Shown here: piece by piece, positions 8,495-17,205 of the stretch
Numbering within the stretch: the stretch's first letter is position 1
How the letters are laid out: each line of letters starts with the position of its first letter
NCBI GenBank assembly: GCA_033809515.1
Contig: JAPXLN010000011.1
Location: forward strand, 1 to 46,949
DNA length: 46,949 nucleotides
Reading direction: 5' to 3'
Source: JAPXLN01 sp033809515
Lineage (GTDB): Bacteria; Bacillota; Sulfobacillia; Fermentithermobacillales; Fermentithermobacillaceae
Notes under the pieces: generated by a model
What the model was told of the DNA's origin: nothing
The model's input: only the letters and a program-made list of their open reading frames with translations
Databases searched by the model: none
Position numbers and translations under genes: made by a program

Positions 8495-8863
8495 GTGATT
8501 CAAGCAGGACGAAAAGTGGCGAACAAACAGCTCAAATACCTTATGGCTTTCATCAAGGCAGTCCTCAGAGACATCGGCGACAAGGGCGTAGATGAATACC
8601 TTGCTCAGGCCGGCCGGACCGCTCACTTTACGCGGGAAAACCTGCTCTTCCTGGTGGTTTCAACGGGTTACTCCTGCCTGATCTCCATGGGCATGGGGGC
8701 TGACGTGAGCCTCGTTCGCCAGGCCGGGTCTCTGGCCCGGAACCTTCAACTGGCTATAGAACATGGTTTCGGAGGCAAGGAGGCCGAGAGCTCAGGAAGA
8801 CCACAAGAAACAAACGACTGGAGCGAGAAACCGCCGAAGTTTCGGCATCCTTCTGGGAAGTGA
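8495..8863 (+). CDS. Hypothetical protein, helical
   Basis: An unrecognised 122-aa protein with a GTG start and only a weak ribosome site. The pattern of the first 90 residues (LKYLMAFIKAVLRDIGDKGV, then ENLLFLVVSTGYSCLISMGM) is that of a small helical protein. The tail after residue 95 is polar and low complexity. The frame stays open upstream to a stop at 8423, so the true N-terminus may be longer. It lies between the damaged S-layer gene and a methyltransferase. An overlapping leftward frame looks less protein-like. It could also be a remnant of something larger. Confidence 0.4.
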   Translation: MIQAGRKVANKQLKYLMAFIKAVLRDIGDKGVDEYLAQAGRTAHFTRENLLFLVVSTGYSCLISMGMGADVSLVRQAGSLARNLQLAIEHGFGGKEAESSGRPQETNDWSEKPPKFRHPSGK

Positions 8864-8941
8864 CCTGAACTGCACAGTAATCAGGTGATCAGGAAGCCAG
8901 GCACAGAAGGCGAAAACCAGGAGAGATAGGGGGTATCATCT

Positions 8942-9991
8942 GTGAAAACGATAGGTGACAATAGCATAGTCACTGAGAACAAACCGCTGATCAAACCTAC
9001 TCTTAGCCCGGATAACCCGAGATCAGACCACTGGAAAGTCTTTGGGGACAAAGACGGTCCCTTCACTTTCCAGGGACACCGCGGGCAGTACCAAAACTCC
9101 GGCAAGTGCTGCAGGCAGATATGGTGGCAAGGGGACGTGCTGAACCAGGCCGGGAACCGTGTAGGGCGAGTGGAAAACGGGGTTATACATTTCCAGGACC
9201 ATGCTGAGTCTGAGACGACGGTTTGGCCCGAGTCATCTCTGGCAAGACTCCGTGAAGAGGGCCGTATCCGGCATAACTGGACCAACGAGTGGGAACACGC
9301 ACGGAACACACCTGAAAGAGCCCGGCTGTGCGAGCTGGCTCTGGAAACCGGCGGCCCCATTCTGGACATTGCATCAGGTCCCGGCGGAGGCAACCTTTCC
9401 CCTCTCCTTCACATGAACCCGGGGGCTCCGCTAATCATAAGCGACATCCAACCCCAAATACTTCACATGTGGCGCGAGCACCTGGAAAAAATCTCAGGTT
9501 ACACTGTGTACACCGGGGGTCCAAAAGCTGTAAGCGACAGCTTCCGAGTGTGTTTCGCCGCCTTTGACGCCTGCCACATACCCATTATGGACAACTCCGT
9601 CGCCTGCATTTCTTCCCACGGAGGCCTGAGTAACCTGGTTGGCCATATGGAAAGGGCCACCGGCGAAATAGCTCGCGTGCTGCAACCAGAAGGTCTGCTG
9701 GTGGTCACCGATATGGAGTTCACAGGCGAAACCATAGAGCGTCTGCCGGACAAACTCAGAAAGACCTGGTCAGATGCAAGCTCCCTTCTCAGCCATTTCT
9801 GTTCAGGCGGTGGCTGGCGGACCATTCTCGCCCGTGCAGGCCTTGAGGTGCTGGAAGACACCGTAGCCGGGCAGCGAACCCTGCGGGCTGAGAATGACTC
9901 AGGCCTGGCCAGGATGGCCCTTCAGTACGGGGTTACCCTTGACGTGGAGTTCCACTACATGGTAGCCACGAAACCAGCCCGACCCGCATAG
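8942..9991 (+). CDS. Class I SAM-dependent methyltransferase
   Basis: A 349-aa protein with a Rossmann-type methyltransferase domain. Motif I is PILDIASGPGGGNLS at about residues 139-153, followed by ISDIQPQ (motif II region) and a VLQPEGLLVVTDMEF strand. An N-terminal extension of about 130 residues with Trp and Cys residues (SGKCCRQIWWQGD) precedes the domain and is not recognised. The substrate is unknown; the domain resembles the UbiE/MT11 group that methylates small molecules. A GTG start follows AGGGGGT. The gene stands alone, upstream of a repeat-rich gap. Confidence 0.8.
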   Translation: MKTIGDNSIVTENKPLIKPTLSPDNPRSDHWKVFGDKDGPFTFQGHRGQYQNSGKCCRQIWWQGDVLNQAGNRVGRVENGVIHFQDHAESETTVWPESSLARLREEGRIRHNWTNEWEHARNTPERARLCELALETGGPILDIASGPGGGNLSPLLHMNPGAPLIISDIQPQILHMWREHLEKISGYTVYTGGPKAVSDSFRVCFAAFDACHIPIMDNSVACISSHGGLSNLVGHMERATGEIARVLQPEGLLVVTDMEFTGETIERLPDKLRKTWSDASSLLSHFCSGGGWRTILARAGLEVLEDTVAGQRTLRAENDSGLARMALQYGVTLDVEFHYMVATKPARPA

Positions 9992-10082
9992 CCGGCCCCT
10001 CGCCACACAACAAACCAGCCCGCTCCGTGCAGATGGCCTGCAAACAGGAAACCTGTCGGCATGCTGTTGAGTAGGGGCCGGC
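9991..10082. other. Structured intergenic segment bounded by a 10-bp inverted repeat
   Basis: GCCGGCCCCT at 9991-10000 overlaps the last base of the methyltransferase stop and is the exact reverse complement of AGGGGCCGGC at 10073-10082. Inside lies a small hairpin, ACAGG-AAA-CCTGT at 10044-10056. The region could fold as an RNA of about 92 nt or act as a distant terminator. It directly borders the 105-bp repeat array. Confidence 0.35.
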
Positions 10083-10092
10083 CTAGGCTCAC

Positions 10093-10430
10093 CTGGTCCA
10101 GAATCACACACTGCCCAGCCCAGCCTGGTCGGAAATCGACCACTTCCATCTGAAAACTGGTACAGAATCCGGTACTTCCTTCCCCCGGGAATCCAAGCTG
10201 GTCCAGAATCCTACACTGCCCAGCCCAGCCTGGTCGAAAATCGACCACCTCCATCTGAAAACTGGTACAGAATCCGATACTTCCTTCCCCCGGGAATCCA
10301 AGCTGGTCCAGAATCACACACTACCCAGCCCGGCCTGGTCGAAAATCGACCACCTCCATCTGAAAACTGGTACAGAATCCGATACTTCCTTCCCCCGGGA
10401 ATCCAAGCTGGTCCAGAATCCTACACTTCC
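10093..10430. repeat. Tandem array of 105-bp repeats
   Basis: Units begin with CTGGTCCAGAATC at 10093, 10198, 10303 and 10408, giving an exact period of 105 bp, three full copies and a partial fourth. Copies differ at only a few positions. Each unit contains ACTTCCTTCCCCCGGGAATC near its end. Because 105 is a multiple of three, frames run open through the array on the minus strand, but there is no ribosome site or recognisable protein. It fills the gap between the methyltransferase and the M14 peptidase. Confidence 0.9.
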
Positions 10431-10494
10431 TTCCCGGGGGCCATGCCTGCCCTGTACCTTCCCGGGGTGCCTTACGGCAAGACCTCCAGGATGG

Positions 10495-10514
10495 AAGGAA
10501 ACGGTCGCTCACTG
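10495..10514 (+). repeat. Single copy of the 20-base segment also found in the 63-bp array
   Basis: The 20 bases AAGGAAACGGTCGCTCACTG are identical to the segment in the second unit type of the 63-bp array at 29.9-31.2 kb (for example 30680-30699). The bases after it (ATTACGGCGATC) are a diverged form of the array's dyad core. This links the two repeat regions. From 10515 to 10736 I see no further feature. Confidence 0.8.
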
Positions 10515-10736
10515 ATTACGGCGATCGGCCCAGACGCCAGGCTCACCTGGTCCCAAAACCCTGCAAACCCATCCTCCCCCCCCGCAGGACTCGCGGGAAC
10601 CCTTCGAGTCCGGTAGGAGTTTGGGCCCTGCTTGGCGAAGAAGCTTGGCACGACGCCAGACCGGCGTTCCGGCAGACAGTGCCGGTGCATAGTCCTTCAC
10701 CCTAAGAAAAAAGAACCAAGGAGGCTCAGCAAAAAC

Positions 10737-13469
10737 ATGTCACCGCCAGCATCGTCGATACCGAACAACTCACGGAGCCATTCCAGAAAGATGACGTCCC
10801 CGGAGGGATTCTTCGGCCACCAAATGGGGGCCGACAGAAAGATCGCCCGCTGGGACAAGATCGTCGAGTACTTCTACCTGCTCGAGACCGAATCAGACGA
10901 CATCAAAGTCGTCGACATGGGAAGGACCACCGAAGGAAACCCATTCCTCCTGGTCGTCATCTCGGCAAAGAAAAACCTGGACAGGCTTGACCACTACAAG
11001 GCAGTCAACCAGAAGATCACAGACCCGAGAGGCATCCCCGAGGAAGAGATCAAGGAACTGGTCAAGGAAGGTAAGTCCGTAGTCTGCCAGAGCGGCAGTC
11101 TGCACGCCAACGAGATAAGCGGCGCACAGATGGCCCCGGAACTGGCCTACGACCTCTTGGCCTGCGACAGCCCGGAAAATCGCAAGATCCTGGAAGAAGT
11201 CATCTTCCTCCTGGTCCCGAGTTTCAACCCCGACGGCCAGATCAAGGTCACAGATTGGTACAACAAGACCCTCGGCACCGAATACGAAGCCTCAGGCCTG
11301 CCATGGCTCTATCACAAATACGCAGGTCACGACAACAACAGAGACGGGTTCACCCTGAACCTCGTTGAGTCCCAGTACATGGGCAAGGTTCTTTTCACCG
11401 AGTGGCGCCCTCACGTCTACCAGGACCATCACCAGATGGGCACCACCGGCCCGCGGTTCTACATATCGCCCTACTGCGACCCAATGAGGCCCTACGCAGA
11501 CCCGCTCATGTGGCGAGAACTCTCCTGGTACGGGGCGCACATGGCCTACACCCTGGAAGAGCACGGCAAAACCGGCGTGATTAACGCAGCCCAGTATCCT
11601 GCCTGGGCAGGGGGCGGCCACAACTGGATGGCCTACCTGCACAACGTGACAAGCATGATCAGCGAGTCAGCCAGCGCCAGACTGGCCACGCCCGTGTACG
11701 TCCACCCCCACCAGCTGAGGGGCGCCAGCAGGAAGAACATGCCCGAGTACGAAGCCCAGACCCACTTCCCCCACCCCTGGCCAGGCGGCTGGTGGCGCTT
11801 GCGGGACCTGGTCGAGCAGCAGAAAATCGCCTCCTGGGCTCTCCTTGACATCTGCGCCAACTTCCGGGAGAAAGTGCTCTGGAACGCGTACCTCAAGGCC
11901 CAGCGCCAGACAGAGCGAGGCGCCGCAGACGAGACCTTCGCCTACGTCATCTCGCCCAGGCAAAACGACCCGCTGACTGCGCTCAAACTGGTAGACCTCA
12001 TGCTCCGTCAGGGCGTCGAGGTCAAGAAAGCCCGCAAGACCTTCCTGGTGGAAGACCGGCTTTTCCCGGCAGGCACCTACGTCATAACCCTGGACCAGCC
12101 CAAGATGGGCGTGATCAAGTCCATGCTCGGGCGCATTATCTTCCCCGACAACTACTGGTCCCGGAACCCCGACGGCTCGCCCACCATCTACGACACTGCC
12201 ACCGACACAATCGGCGAGTTCATGGGCGTAGACGTCAAGGCCATCGGCGCCCGGTTCTCTTGCGACCTGGAAGTGGTCACGTCAGTAGAGAAGCCTGGCC
12301 CCAGGCCGCTGACTGCTCCGGCTGCGCCTGCAGGCTACCTCCTTGATTCCCGCTTCAACGACAGTTTCATAGCAGTCAACAGGCTTTTGGCCAAAGGGGC
12401 AAGGATCTTCAGGTTGGAGAGCCCCGTGTCCGGCTGTGCCGTCAAAACAGACAGCCAGGGGGCCTGCCACGTTTCGCCTGCCTCGTCCTGCACCGGCGCT
12501 CATACTTCCGAAGGCCCGGCGGCCCACGCCCCCAAGGCTGGCTGCTTTGCAGCGTGGACCCAGCCGCTTCTCCAGTCCGGTTTCGCCCCAGGCTCCTTCC
12601 TGGTAGAAGGCTCTGAGGATAGCGAGGGCCTGGCAGACCTCCTAGAATCCATCTCTATCGACCTAGGCCTTGCTTTCCACCCGGTGCTGAACCTGACTGC
12701 CCTTGAGGGCATTCCCAGGCGGGAAGTCAAGCACCTTAGGATTGGCATGTACCAGCGGTATATGGGTGGGAACATGGATGAAGGATGGACTAGGCTGGTC
12801 CTTGACAACTTCGAGTTCCCGTACGTCAGCCTGAAGCCTGCTGACTTCAAGAACGGAAAGCTTAAAGACAAGGTGGATGTGATTGTATTCCCCAGCGACA
12901 GGCCTCAGAGCATACTCGGGCCTGATGGGTCACGAGACCCGCGTATGCAGCGGTGGATGTCCAGTGTACCGCCTGAGTACCGCGGCGGACTCGGCAAAGA
13001 AGGCGCTCAGGCAGTCAAGGAATTCGTGGAATCCGGCGGACGGGTTGTGGCCATTGAGTCTGCGTGGGAGTTTGCTGCCGAAGCTTGCGGGCTGAACGTA
13101 CGAAACGTTCTAGCCAACCTTACCTGGCAGGACTACTTCTGCCCTGGCACTACCCTGCGCGTCAAGTTCGATAGCAGCCACCCGCTAGCCTGGGGTATGC
13201 CCGAAGAGGGGCTTCTCCTCAACAACAGGGGCGCCGCCTTCGAGGTCACAGACAGGTCCCAGGCGGAGAACTACGAGGTTGTGGCCGAGTATCCCGAAAG
13301 AGACCTCATGCAAAGCGGCTGGCTGGTAGGCGAAGACAATCTTGCCAAAAAGCCCTGTATGCTGAAGGTTAAGTGCAAAGACGGCGAAGTGGTGCTCTTT
13401 GGGTTCAGGCCCCAGTTCAGGGCCCAGACCCACGGTACGTTCAAGCTGCTGTTTAACTGCCTGGTCTGA
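10737..13469 (+). CDS. M14-family zinc carboxypeptidase-like protein
   Basis: A 910-aa protein with an N-terminal M14 metallopeptidase domain (about residues 30-400). Zinc ligands are His123 and Glu126 in SLHANEISG and a His in the DHHQMG motif near 231. The catalytic Glu is probably in MISESAS. The segments MGRTTEGNPF, SFNPDGQ and NNRDGF are also typical. The C-terminal part (about 680-910) resembles the class I amidotransferase-like domain seen in large M14 relatives. No signal peptide is visible, so it is probably cytoplasmic. I chose ATG 10737 because AAGGAGG at 10718-10724 precedes it. A Cys/Ser/Ala-rich stretch at about 595-635 looks like an insertion. Confidence 0.85.
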   Translation: MSPPASSIPNNSRSHSRKMTSPEGFFGHQMGADRKIARWDKIVEYFYLLETESDDIKVVDMGRTTEGNPFLLVVISAKKNLDRLDHYKAVNQKITDPRGIPEEEIKELVKEGKSVVCQSGSLHANEISGAQMAPELAYDLLACDSPENRKILEEVIFLLVPSFNPDGQIKVTDWYNKTLGTEYEASGLPWLYHKYAGHDNNRDGFTLNLVESQYMGKVLFTEWRPHVYQDHHQMGTTGPRFYISPYCDPMRPYADPLMWRELSWYGAHMAYTLEEHGKTGVINAAQYPAWAGGGHNWMAYLHNVTSMISESASARLATPVYVHPHQLRGASRKNMPEYEAQTHFPHPWPGGWWRLRDLVEQQKIASWALLDICANFREKVLWNAYLKAQRQTERGAADETFAYVISPRQNDPLTALKLVDLMLRQGVEVKKARKTFLVEDRLFPAGTYVITLDQPKMGVIKSMLGRIIFPDNYWSRNPDGSPTIYDTATDTIGEFMGVDVKAIGARFSCDLEVVTSVEKPGPRPLTAPAAPAGYLLDSRFNDSFIAVNRLLAKGARIFRLESPVSGCAVKTDSQGACHVSPASSCTGAHTSEGPAAHAPKAGCFAAWTQPLLQSGFAPGSFLVEGSEDSEGLADLLESISIDLGLAFHPVLNLTALEGIPRREVKHLRIGMYQRYMGGNMDEGWTRLVLDNFEFPYVSLKPADFKNGKLKDKVDVIVFPSDRPQSILGPDGSRDPRMQRWMSSVPPEYRGGLGKEGAQAVKEFVESGGRVVAIESAWEFAAEACGLNVRNVLANLTWQDYFCPGTTLRVKFDSSHPLAWGMPEEGLLLNNRGAAFEVTDRSQAENYEVVAEYPERDLMQSGWLVGEDNLAKKPCMLKVKCKDGEVVLFGFRPQFRAQTHGTFKLLFNCLV

Positions 13470-13474
13470 GCAGC

Positions 13475-13509
13475 AAAAGCCCAGGATCCTTGCGGGTCCT
13501 GGGCTTTTT
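13475..13509 (+). terminator. Rho-independent terminator of the M14 peptidase gene
   Basis: AAAAGCCCAGGA at 13475-13486 pairs with TCCTGGGCTTTTT at 13497-13509, giving a strong GC stem and five T residues just after the stop codon. Confidence 0.9.
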
Positions 13510-13535
13510 GCACCATTGCCGGGCAAGCATTGAAA

Positions 13536-13568
13536 AAGCCCGGAATCCACATGGGTTCCGGGCTTCTT
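13536..13568 (-). terminator. Terminator of the leftward ABC-exporter operon
   Basis: A hairpin with arms 13536-13545 and 13556-13565. Read leftward it ends in a run of five T (GGGCTTTTT), so it terminates the minus-strand operon. Read rightward it ends in TTCTT and may back up the previous terminator. Both hairpins are closely similar in sequence. Confidence 0.8.
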
Positions 13569-13627
13569 CACATCAATATGCCGGCACCTGTCCGCCTGTC
13601 TTCCACGTTGCCGGCGCTACTACTTTG

Positions 13628-14359
13628 TCAGCTCTCAAGCTTTCTTTTGAAGGCAAGGTAGACCACGACATTGAGTAGCAACGCATAAGCAAGCCCTATT
13701 CCATAGTAAGCGGGATAGCTTAGCTGGAAGATATCCTGATTCACAAGGGCAACCTGGAATGCTTTGGCAGGCCAGAATCCGGGTTCGAAGGCAAACAAGA
13801 ACTCTTTCTTGTCCAGGAAAAACAGTGACACAATGGGGACTACGACCAAGCCGTTCAGCCCCTTGATAGCGGCGAAACCTTCCACCTTGTTGCTGGCAAG
13901 GCAGTTGATCAAAAGAGCAATCAGGGGCGCGCTAAAAGCCGAGAGAAACGCTATCTCCAGCATGACCGCTGCTGAAACCGGCATCAGATCTGCAATCCAC
14001 ACTGAAAGAATGGCCCCGACAAAACTGAACAAAAAGACCAGCAGCATCTTCAGCCCGATAAAGAACTCCAGTGTTAAAGGGGCCACCTTAACCGCATAGA
14101 GCACGTTGTCATCCCGGTCGTCAAGAACGGAGAAGGCCGCTATGGCCCCGGAAATCCTGGATATTACGAGGGCAAGCGAAATCAGGATGACCGGGTAGTA
14201 CGGAGCAAAGCTTCTGCCGGTTTGCTTTTCGGCAAAGGGAATCACGTACCGGATGATGATCCCGAAAACCGGGGGGTAAGCCATTATGAACCGGGAGAAG
14301 GGGTCTCTCACCCATTTCCTTATCTCATAGCCTGCGTACGTCAGGTATATCCCGGACAT
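13628..14359 (-). CDS. ABC transporter permease (second membrane subunit)
   Basis: A 243-aa integral membrane protein with about six hydrophobic segments and a conserved-looking N-terminal helix (YEIRKWVRDPFSRFIMAYPP) typical of ABC-2 type exporters. It starts one base after the stop of the upstream permease and is the last gene of a three-gene operon. It would pair with the other permease and the ATPase to export an unknown substrate, possibly a drug or lipid-linked compound. The set resembles fluoroquinolone-type (Rv2686c-88c-like) exporters. That comparison is by gene layout and length only. Confidence 0.8.
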   Translation of the reverse strand: MSGIYLTYAGYEIRKWVRDPFSRFIMAYPPVFGIIIRYVIPFAEKQTGRSFAPYYPVILISLALVISRISGAIAAFSVLDDRDDNVLYAVKVAPLTLEFFIGLKMLLVFLFSFVGAILSVWIADLMPVSAAVMLEIAFLSAFSAPLIALLINCLASNKVEGFAAIKGLNGLVVVPIVSLFFLDKKEFLFAFEPGFWPAKAFQVALVNQDIFQLSYPAYYGIGLAYALLLNVVVYLAFKRKLES

Positions 14360-14360
14360 A

Positions 14361-15137
14361 TCAGAGCCCTCCCCTGGCAGCGTACTTCACCAGCAGCCTG
14401 CGGGAAACAGCGTACAGCCCTACGGACATGACCACCAGATAGGCTACAGCAATCAAAAGATCCTTTCTGTCAATGGCGACCACCGAAGCCTGAAGCACAA
14501 TCAAAGCATTCTTAGTAGGGTTGAAGTATTGCACGGTTTTGACCCAGCTTACATTTAGAATATTCACCAGCTCAAGGATGGTAGGCACGAGAAACACAAT
14601 AATGAGCTTGAACATATTCAAAAGGAGATCCGTAAACTCCTCAGAATAGTAGGTGAGAAGCACGCCGACCTGGGCAAAAGCGAAGGCCACAAGGGTCACG
14701 GCGGCGACAATGCCGGGTATGTTGACGGTCAGATTCTTGAAGGCCATTCCGTAGATGAGCAACAGGACCAGAGTGGTCAAGCTCGAAGTGACGATGGCCA
14801 TAGACTTGCCAAGCAGGTAGTCGTCTCCAGTTATGGGAAGCACCATCATGGATCTGAAGGTGTTCTCCTGGTTCTCAAAGACCATGGTCACCCCGGCCAG
14901 CAAAAGAGACATTAGCGTTGCGTCCATGAACAAGGTCAGGGGAAACACTGTGCTCATATCAACCATGTCTGTATAGTGAAGCACCAGTATCCAGACGAGG
15001 GCTGTGACTAGACTGGCGGCAGCAATCCCGTATCGCCGCATTCGCTGGATCTCACCTGCATACATAACAAGAAGCCGATTCGGCGACCTTTTGGAATTGG
15101 CGCCCGCGGAGTTGTTGCTCATGGGATTCCTACTCAC
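14361..15137 (-). CDS. ABC transporter permease (first membrane subunit)
   Basis: A 258-aa membrane protein with six predicted helices and a central cytoplasmic motif typical of ABC-2 permeases (MVFENQENTFRSMMVLPITG). The GTG start at 15137 overlaps the stop of the ATPase gene by 8 bp (GTGAGTAG) and has GGGGTG upstream; an ATG at 15122 is an alternative. The N-terminal 20 residues are Asn/Ser-rich. It would form a heterodimeric channel with the downstream permease. Confidence 0.82.
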   Translation of the reverse strand: MSRNPMSNNSAGANSKRSPNRLLVMYAGEIQRMRRYGIAAASLVTALVWILVLHYTDMVDMSTVFPLTLFMDATLMSLLLAGVTMVFENQENTFRSMMVLPITGDDYLLGKSMAIVTSSLTTLVLLLIYGMAFKNLTVNIPGIVAAVTLVAFAFAQVGVLLTYYSEEFTDLLLNMFKLIIVFLVPTILELVNILNVSWVKTVQYFNPTKNALIVLQASVVAIDRKDLLIAVAYLVVMSVGLYAVSRRLLVKYAARGGL

Positions 15138-16011
15138 GGAGTTTCACCCCTGTCACCTTTATAAAGATGTCGTCAAGGGTGGTTTCGCCGCTGTGAATGG
15201 TGATAAGTTCCTTGGTCCTGAGAATCTGGAAGAACCGCTCGTTGGTGGCAAGGGTGTCCATGTCGAACTCCTCTTTCTCCAGGTTCCCTTCTGGCCGGCC
15301 CCCAGGACCGGGAGCCAAATCACGAAATTCCATGAACACTTTTCTCTTTCCGTACCTGAGTTTTAAGTTTCTGGGCGAATCGATCTCCCTGATCTCACCG
15401 CCGGCAATGAACGCTACCCTATCGCACAGTTCCTCAGCGTCGTGCATGAGGTGTGTGGTCAAAAAGACTGTGCCCCCTGCCTGCCGGAACTCAAGGATGA
15501 TGTCTTTGATTATCCTTGAGTTTTTGGGGTCCAGCCCGCTGGTGGACTCATCGAGGAACAGCATCTTCGGGTTGTTGAGCATGGCCCGCACGAAGTTCAG
15601 CCGAATCTTCATGCCCTTTGAATACTCAGATACTTTTTTGTCCCGGTCCTCCCAGAGACCGACCCTTTTGAGCAGACTCTCTACGTCGACTCGCTCCCGG
15701 TATAGTTTCCCGTAGAAGTCGAGGTTCTCCATGGCTGTAAGTTTGGAGAAGTGGACCGGCACTTCAAAGCCTACGCCAATCTCGTGAAAGAACTCGCGGC
15801 CATACTCTTTGAGGTCCTTACCCCTGTACAAAATGGCGCCCCGGTAGTCTTTGAGCAGGCCGATCATGATCTTTTGGGTAGTGGTTTTGCCTGCGCCTGA
15901 AGGGCCCAGAAATCCGAAAATCTCGCCATCTTCGAAGGCGAAGTCGATTCCTTTGATGGTGTCCTCTTTGCTCCCGGAATACCTGAACCGCAGGTCCTGG
16001 ACCTTGAACAT
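15130..16011 (-). CDS. ABC transporter ATP-binding protein
   Basis: A 293-aa ATPase. Walker A GPSGAGKTT is at residues 36-44, a degenerate signature YSKGMKIRLN near 137, Walker B MLFLDEPTSG-like (here MLFLDESTSGLDP) near 155 and the switch His in LTTHLMHDAEEL. A C-terminal domain of about 80 residues follows, as in drug or lipid exporters. The Pro of the usual LDEPTSGLD is Ser here. I chose ATG 16011 with AAAGG upstream over a start 93 bases earlier, because homology begins at MFKVQDLRFRY. First gene of the exporter operon. Confidence 0.92.
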   Translation of the reverse strand: MFKVQDLRFRYSGSKEDTIKGIDFAFEDGEIFGFLGPSGAGKTTTQKIMIGLLKDYRGAILYRGKDLKEYGREFFHEIGVGFEVPVHFSKLTAMENLDFYGKLYRERVDVESLLKRVGLWEDRDKKVSEYSKGMKIRLNFVRAMLNNPKMLFLDESTSGLDPKNSRIIKDIILEFRQAGGTVFLTTHLMHDAEELCDRVAFIAGGEIREIDSPRNLKLRYGKRKVFMEFRDLAPGPGGRPEGNLEKEEFDMDTLATNERFFQILRTKELITIHSGETTLDDIFIKVTGVKLRE

Positions 16012-16106
16012 TTTCCCACACCTTTCCTCCCCGGCGGGTTGTCGCTGCGTCATCCTTTCCTTGTCCGGTCTCTGCCACGCCTGATGTCCCGGAGCTCTCC
16101 TCATGT

Positions 16107-16343
16107 CTAGCGCTGGATCTTCTGAAGCTCCAGTATTCCATCGGCGGTTCGCGTTACGTACAGGTAGGCATCGAAAACGCCCTGATTGTAGAACTCAGGA
16201 GCCAGCTCGCTCATGAAGAAGTCCAGCATCAAGATGGCCGCCAAATCGCCTATTTCCTCGTCCCTTTCCTCACGAAAGTAGTCCTTGATGAGCGTTAGCA
16301 TGTACTCTCGCTTCTCGATGCTGAGTTCAAACTCGGGGCTCAT
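16107..16343 (-). CDS. DUF2164 family protein
   Basis: A 78-aa protein matching DUF2164, a small uncharacterised family. The diagnostic central segment is YFREERDEEIGDLAAILMLD followed by FFMSELAPEFYNQGVFDA. AGGTGG lies seven bases before ATG 16343. It sits between the prepilin peptidase gene and the ABC operon on the same strand, about 140 bp after the former, and may be co-transcribed with the pilus locus. Confidence 0.85.
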   Translation of the reverse strand: MSPEFELSIEKREYMLTLIKDYFREERDEEIGDLAAILMLDFFMSELAPEFYNQGVFDAYLYVTRTADGILELQKIQR

Positions 16344-16485
16344 CACATAACCACCTGCCTTCTTTGGATCAACATATGTGGGATCAGCATGTATCTTCTT
16401 CTGGGGTCCTGAATTTTCCTTCCGCTCAAGATTCCAGGGGCTTTCAGCGTCTTCGCAAAAGATACACAGGGCAGAGGCAGAAAGA

Positions 16486-17205
16486 CTACAGGGGCCAGGT
16501 AAGCACAGACATGAGAATTGTGGCCAAGGACAAAAAGACTCCCAGGGGCATGGTGTCGGTCCTCTTCAGACGGCCCAGGATCATAAGGGGCACGCAGTAG
16601 ACCGAAGACAGGATAAACGCAAGTCCCAGGGCCGGGAGGGTCTTGTGAAGTCCCAGGTAAAACCCTATTACTGCAGCCATCTTCACGTCGCCGCCGCCCA
16701 TGGCTCCCGGCTTTATGAAAGCCACCAGGTAAAACAGGCCGAAGCCTACGCAGGCGCCCCAGAGTCCGTCGGCGAGGCCGGCAGCCAAGCGCACGAGGAA
16801 CGCAAACAGGGCAGTTGAAAGCAATACCTTATTTGGCAGCAAACCGTACATAATGTCTGTTCCAGCAAGAACACAGAAATGAAAGGCCACAATCATATGC
16901 AAAGCGCCATAAAGACCGAGGCCAAAGTGTCTGTACAGCAAAAGAAAACTCAAGGCGGTGGAAAGCTCCACCACAAGGTAAGCAGGGCTAATCTTCTTTC
17001 CGCAGCGCCTGCACCTACCCCTTTGCAGCAGATAGCTCAGTACAGGCACAAGCTCCAAAGGCCCAAGGACCCTGCCGCAATCCGGGCAGCGTGACCTGCC
17101 GGTCAGGGGCTCTCCTTCAGGAACCCTTGCAGCCAGCATGCCTCCGAAACTCCCGAGGCACAGGCCGGTAAGAAACACAAAGACCTTATCCACCCAGGTG
17201 AGCAC
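16486..17205 (-). CDS. pilD: Prepilin peptidase (type IV leader peptidase, A24 family)
   Basis: A 239-aa polytopic aspartic peptidase that cleaves the leader of type IV prepilins and often N-methylates the new N-terminus. The cytoplasmic zinc-binding loop has two CxxC pairs (CPDCG and CRRCG). The catalytic aspartates lie in AGTDIMYGLLPN and in GAMGGGDVKM. About seven to eight membrane helices. GTG 17205 overlaps pilO by 20 bp; a later GTG at 17193 is an alternative start. It processes the four pilin-like proteins encoded upstream in the same locus. Confidence 0.92.
   Translation of the reverse strand: MLTWVDKVFVFLTGLCLGSFGGMLAARVPEGEPLTGRSRCPDCGRVLGPLELVPVLSYLLQRGRCRRCGKKISPAYLVVELSTALSFLLLYRHFGLGLYGALHMIVAFHFCVLAGTDIMYGLLPNKVLLSTALFAFLVRLAAGLADGLWGACVGFGLFYLVAFIKPGAMGGGDVKMAAVIGFYLGLHKTLPALGLAFILSSVYCVPLMILGRLKRTDTMPLGVFLSLATILMSVLTWPL

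Noticed and set aside
9955..10317. Leftward frames through the 105-bp array (35-residue repeats)
   Set aside because: Open only because 105 is divisible by three; no ribosome site, no domain.
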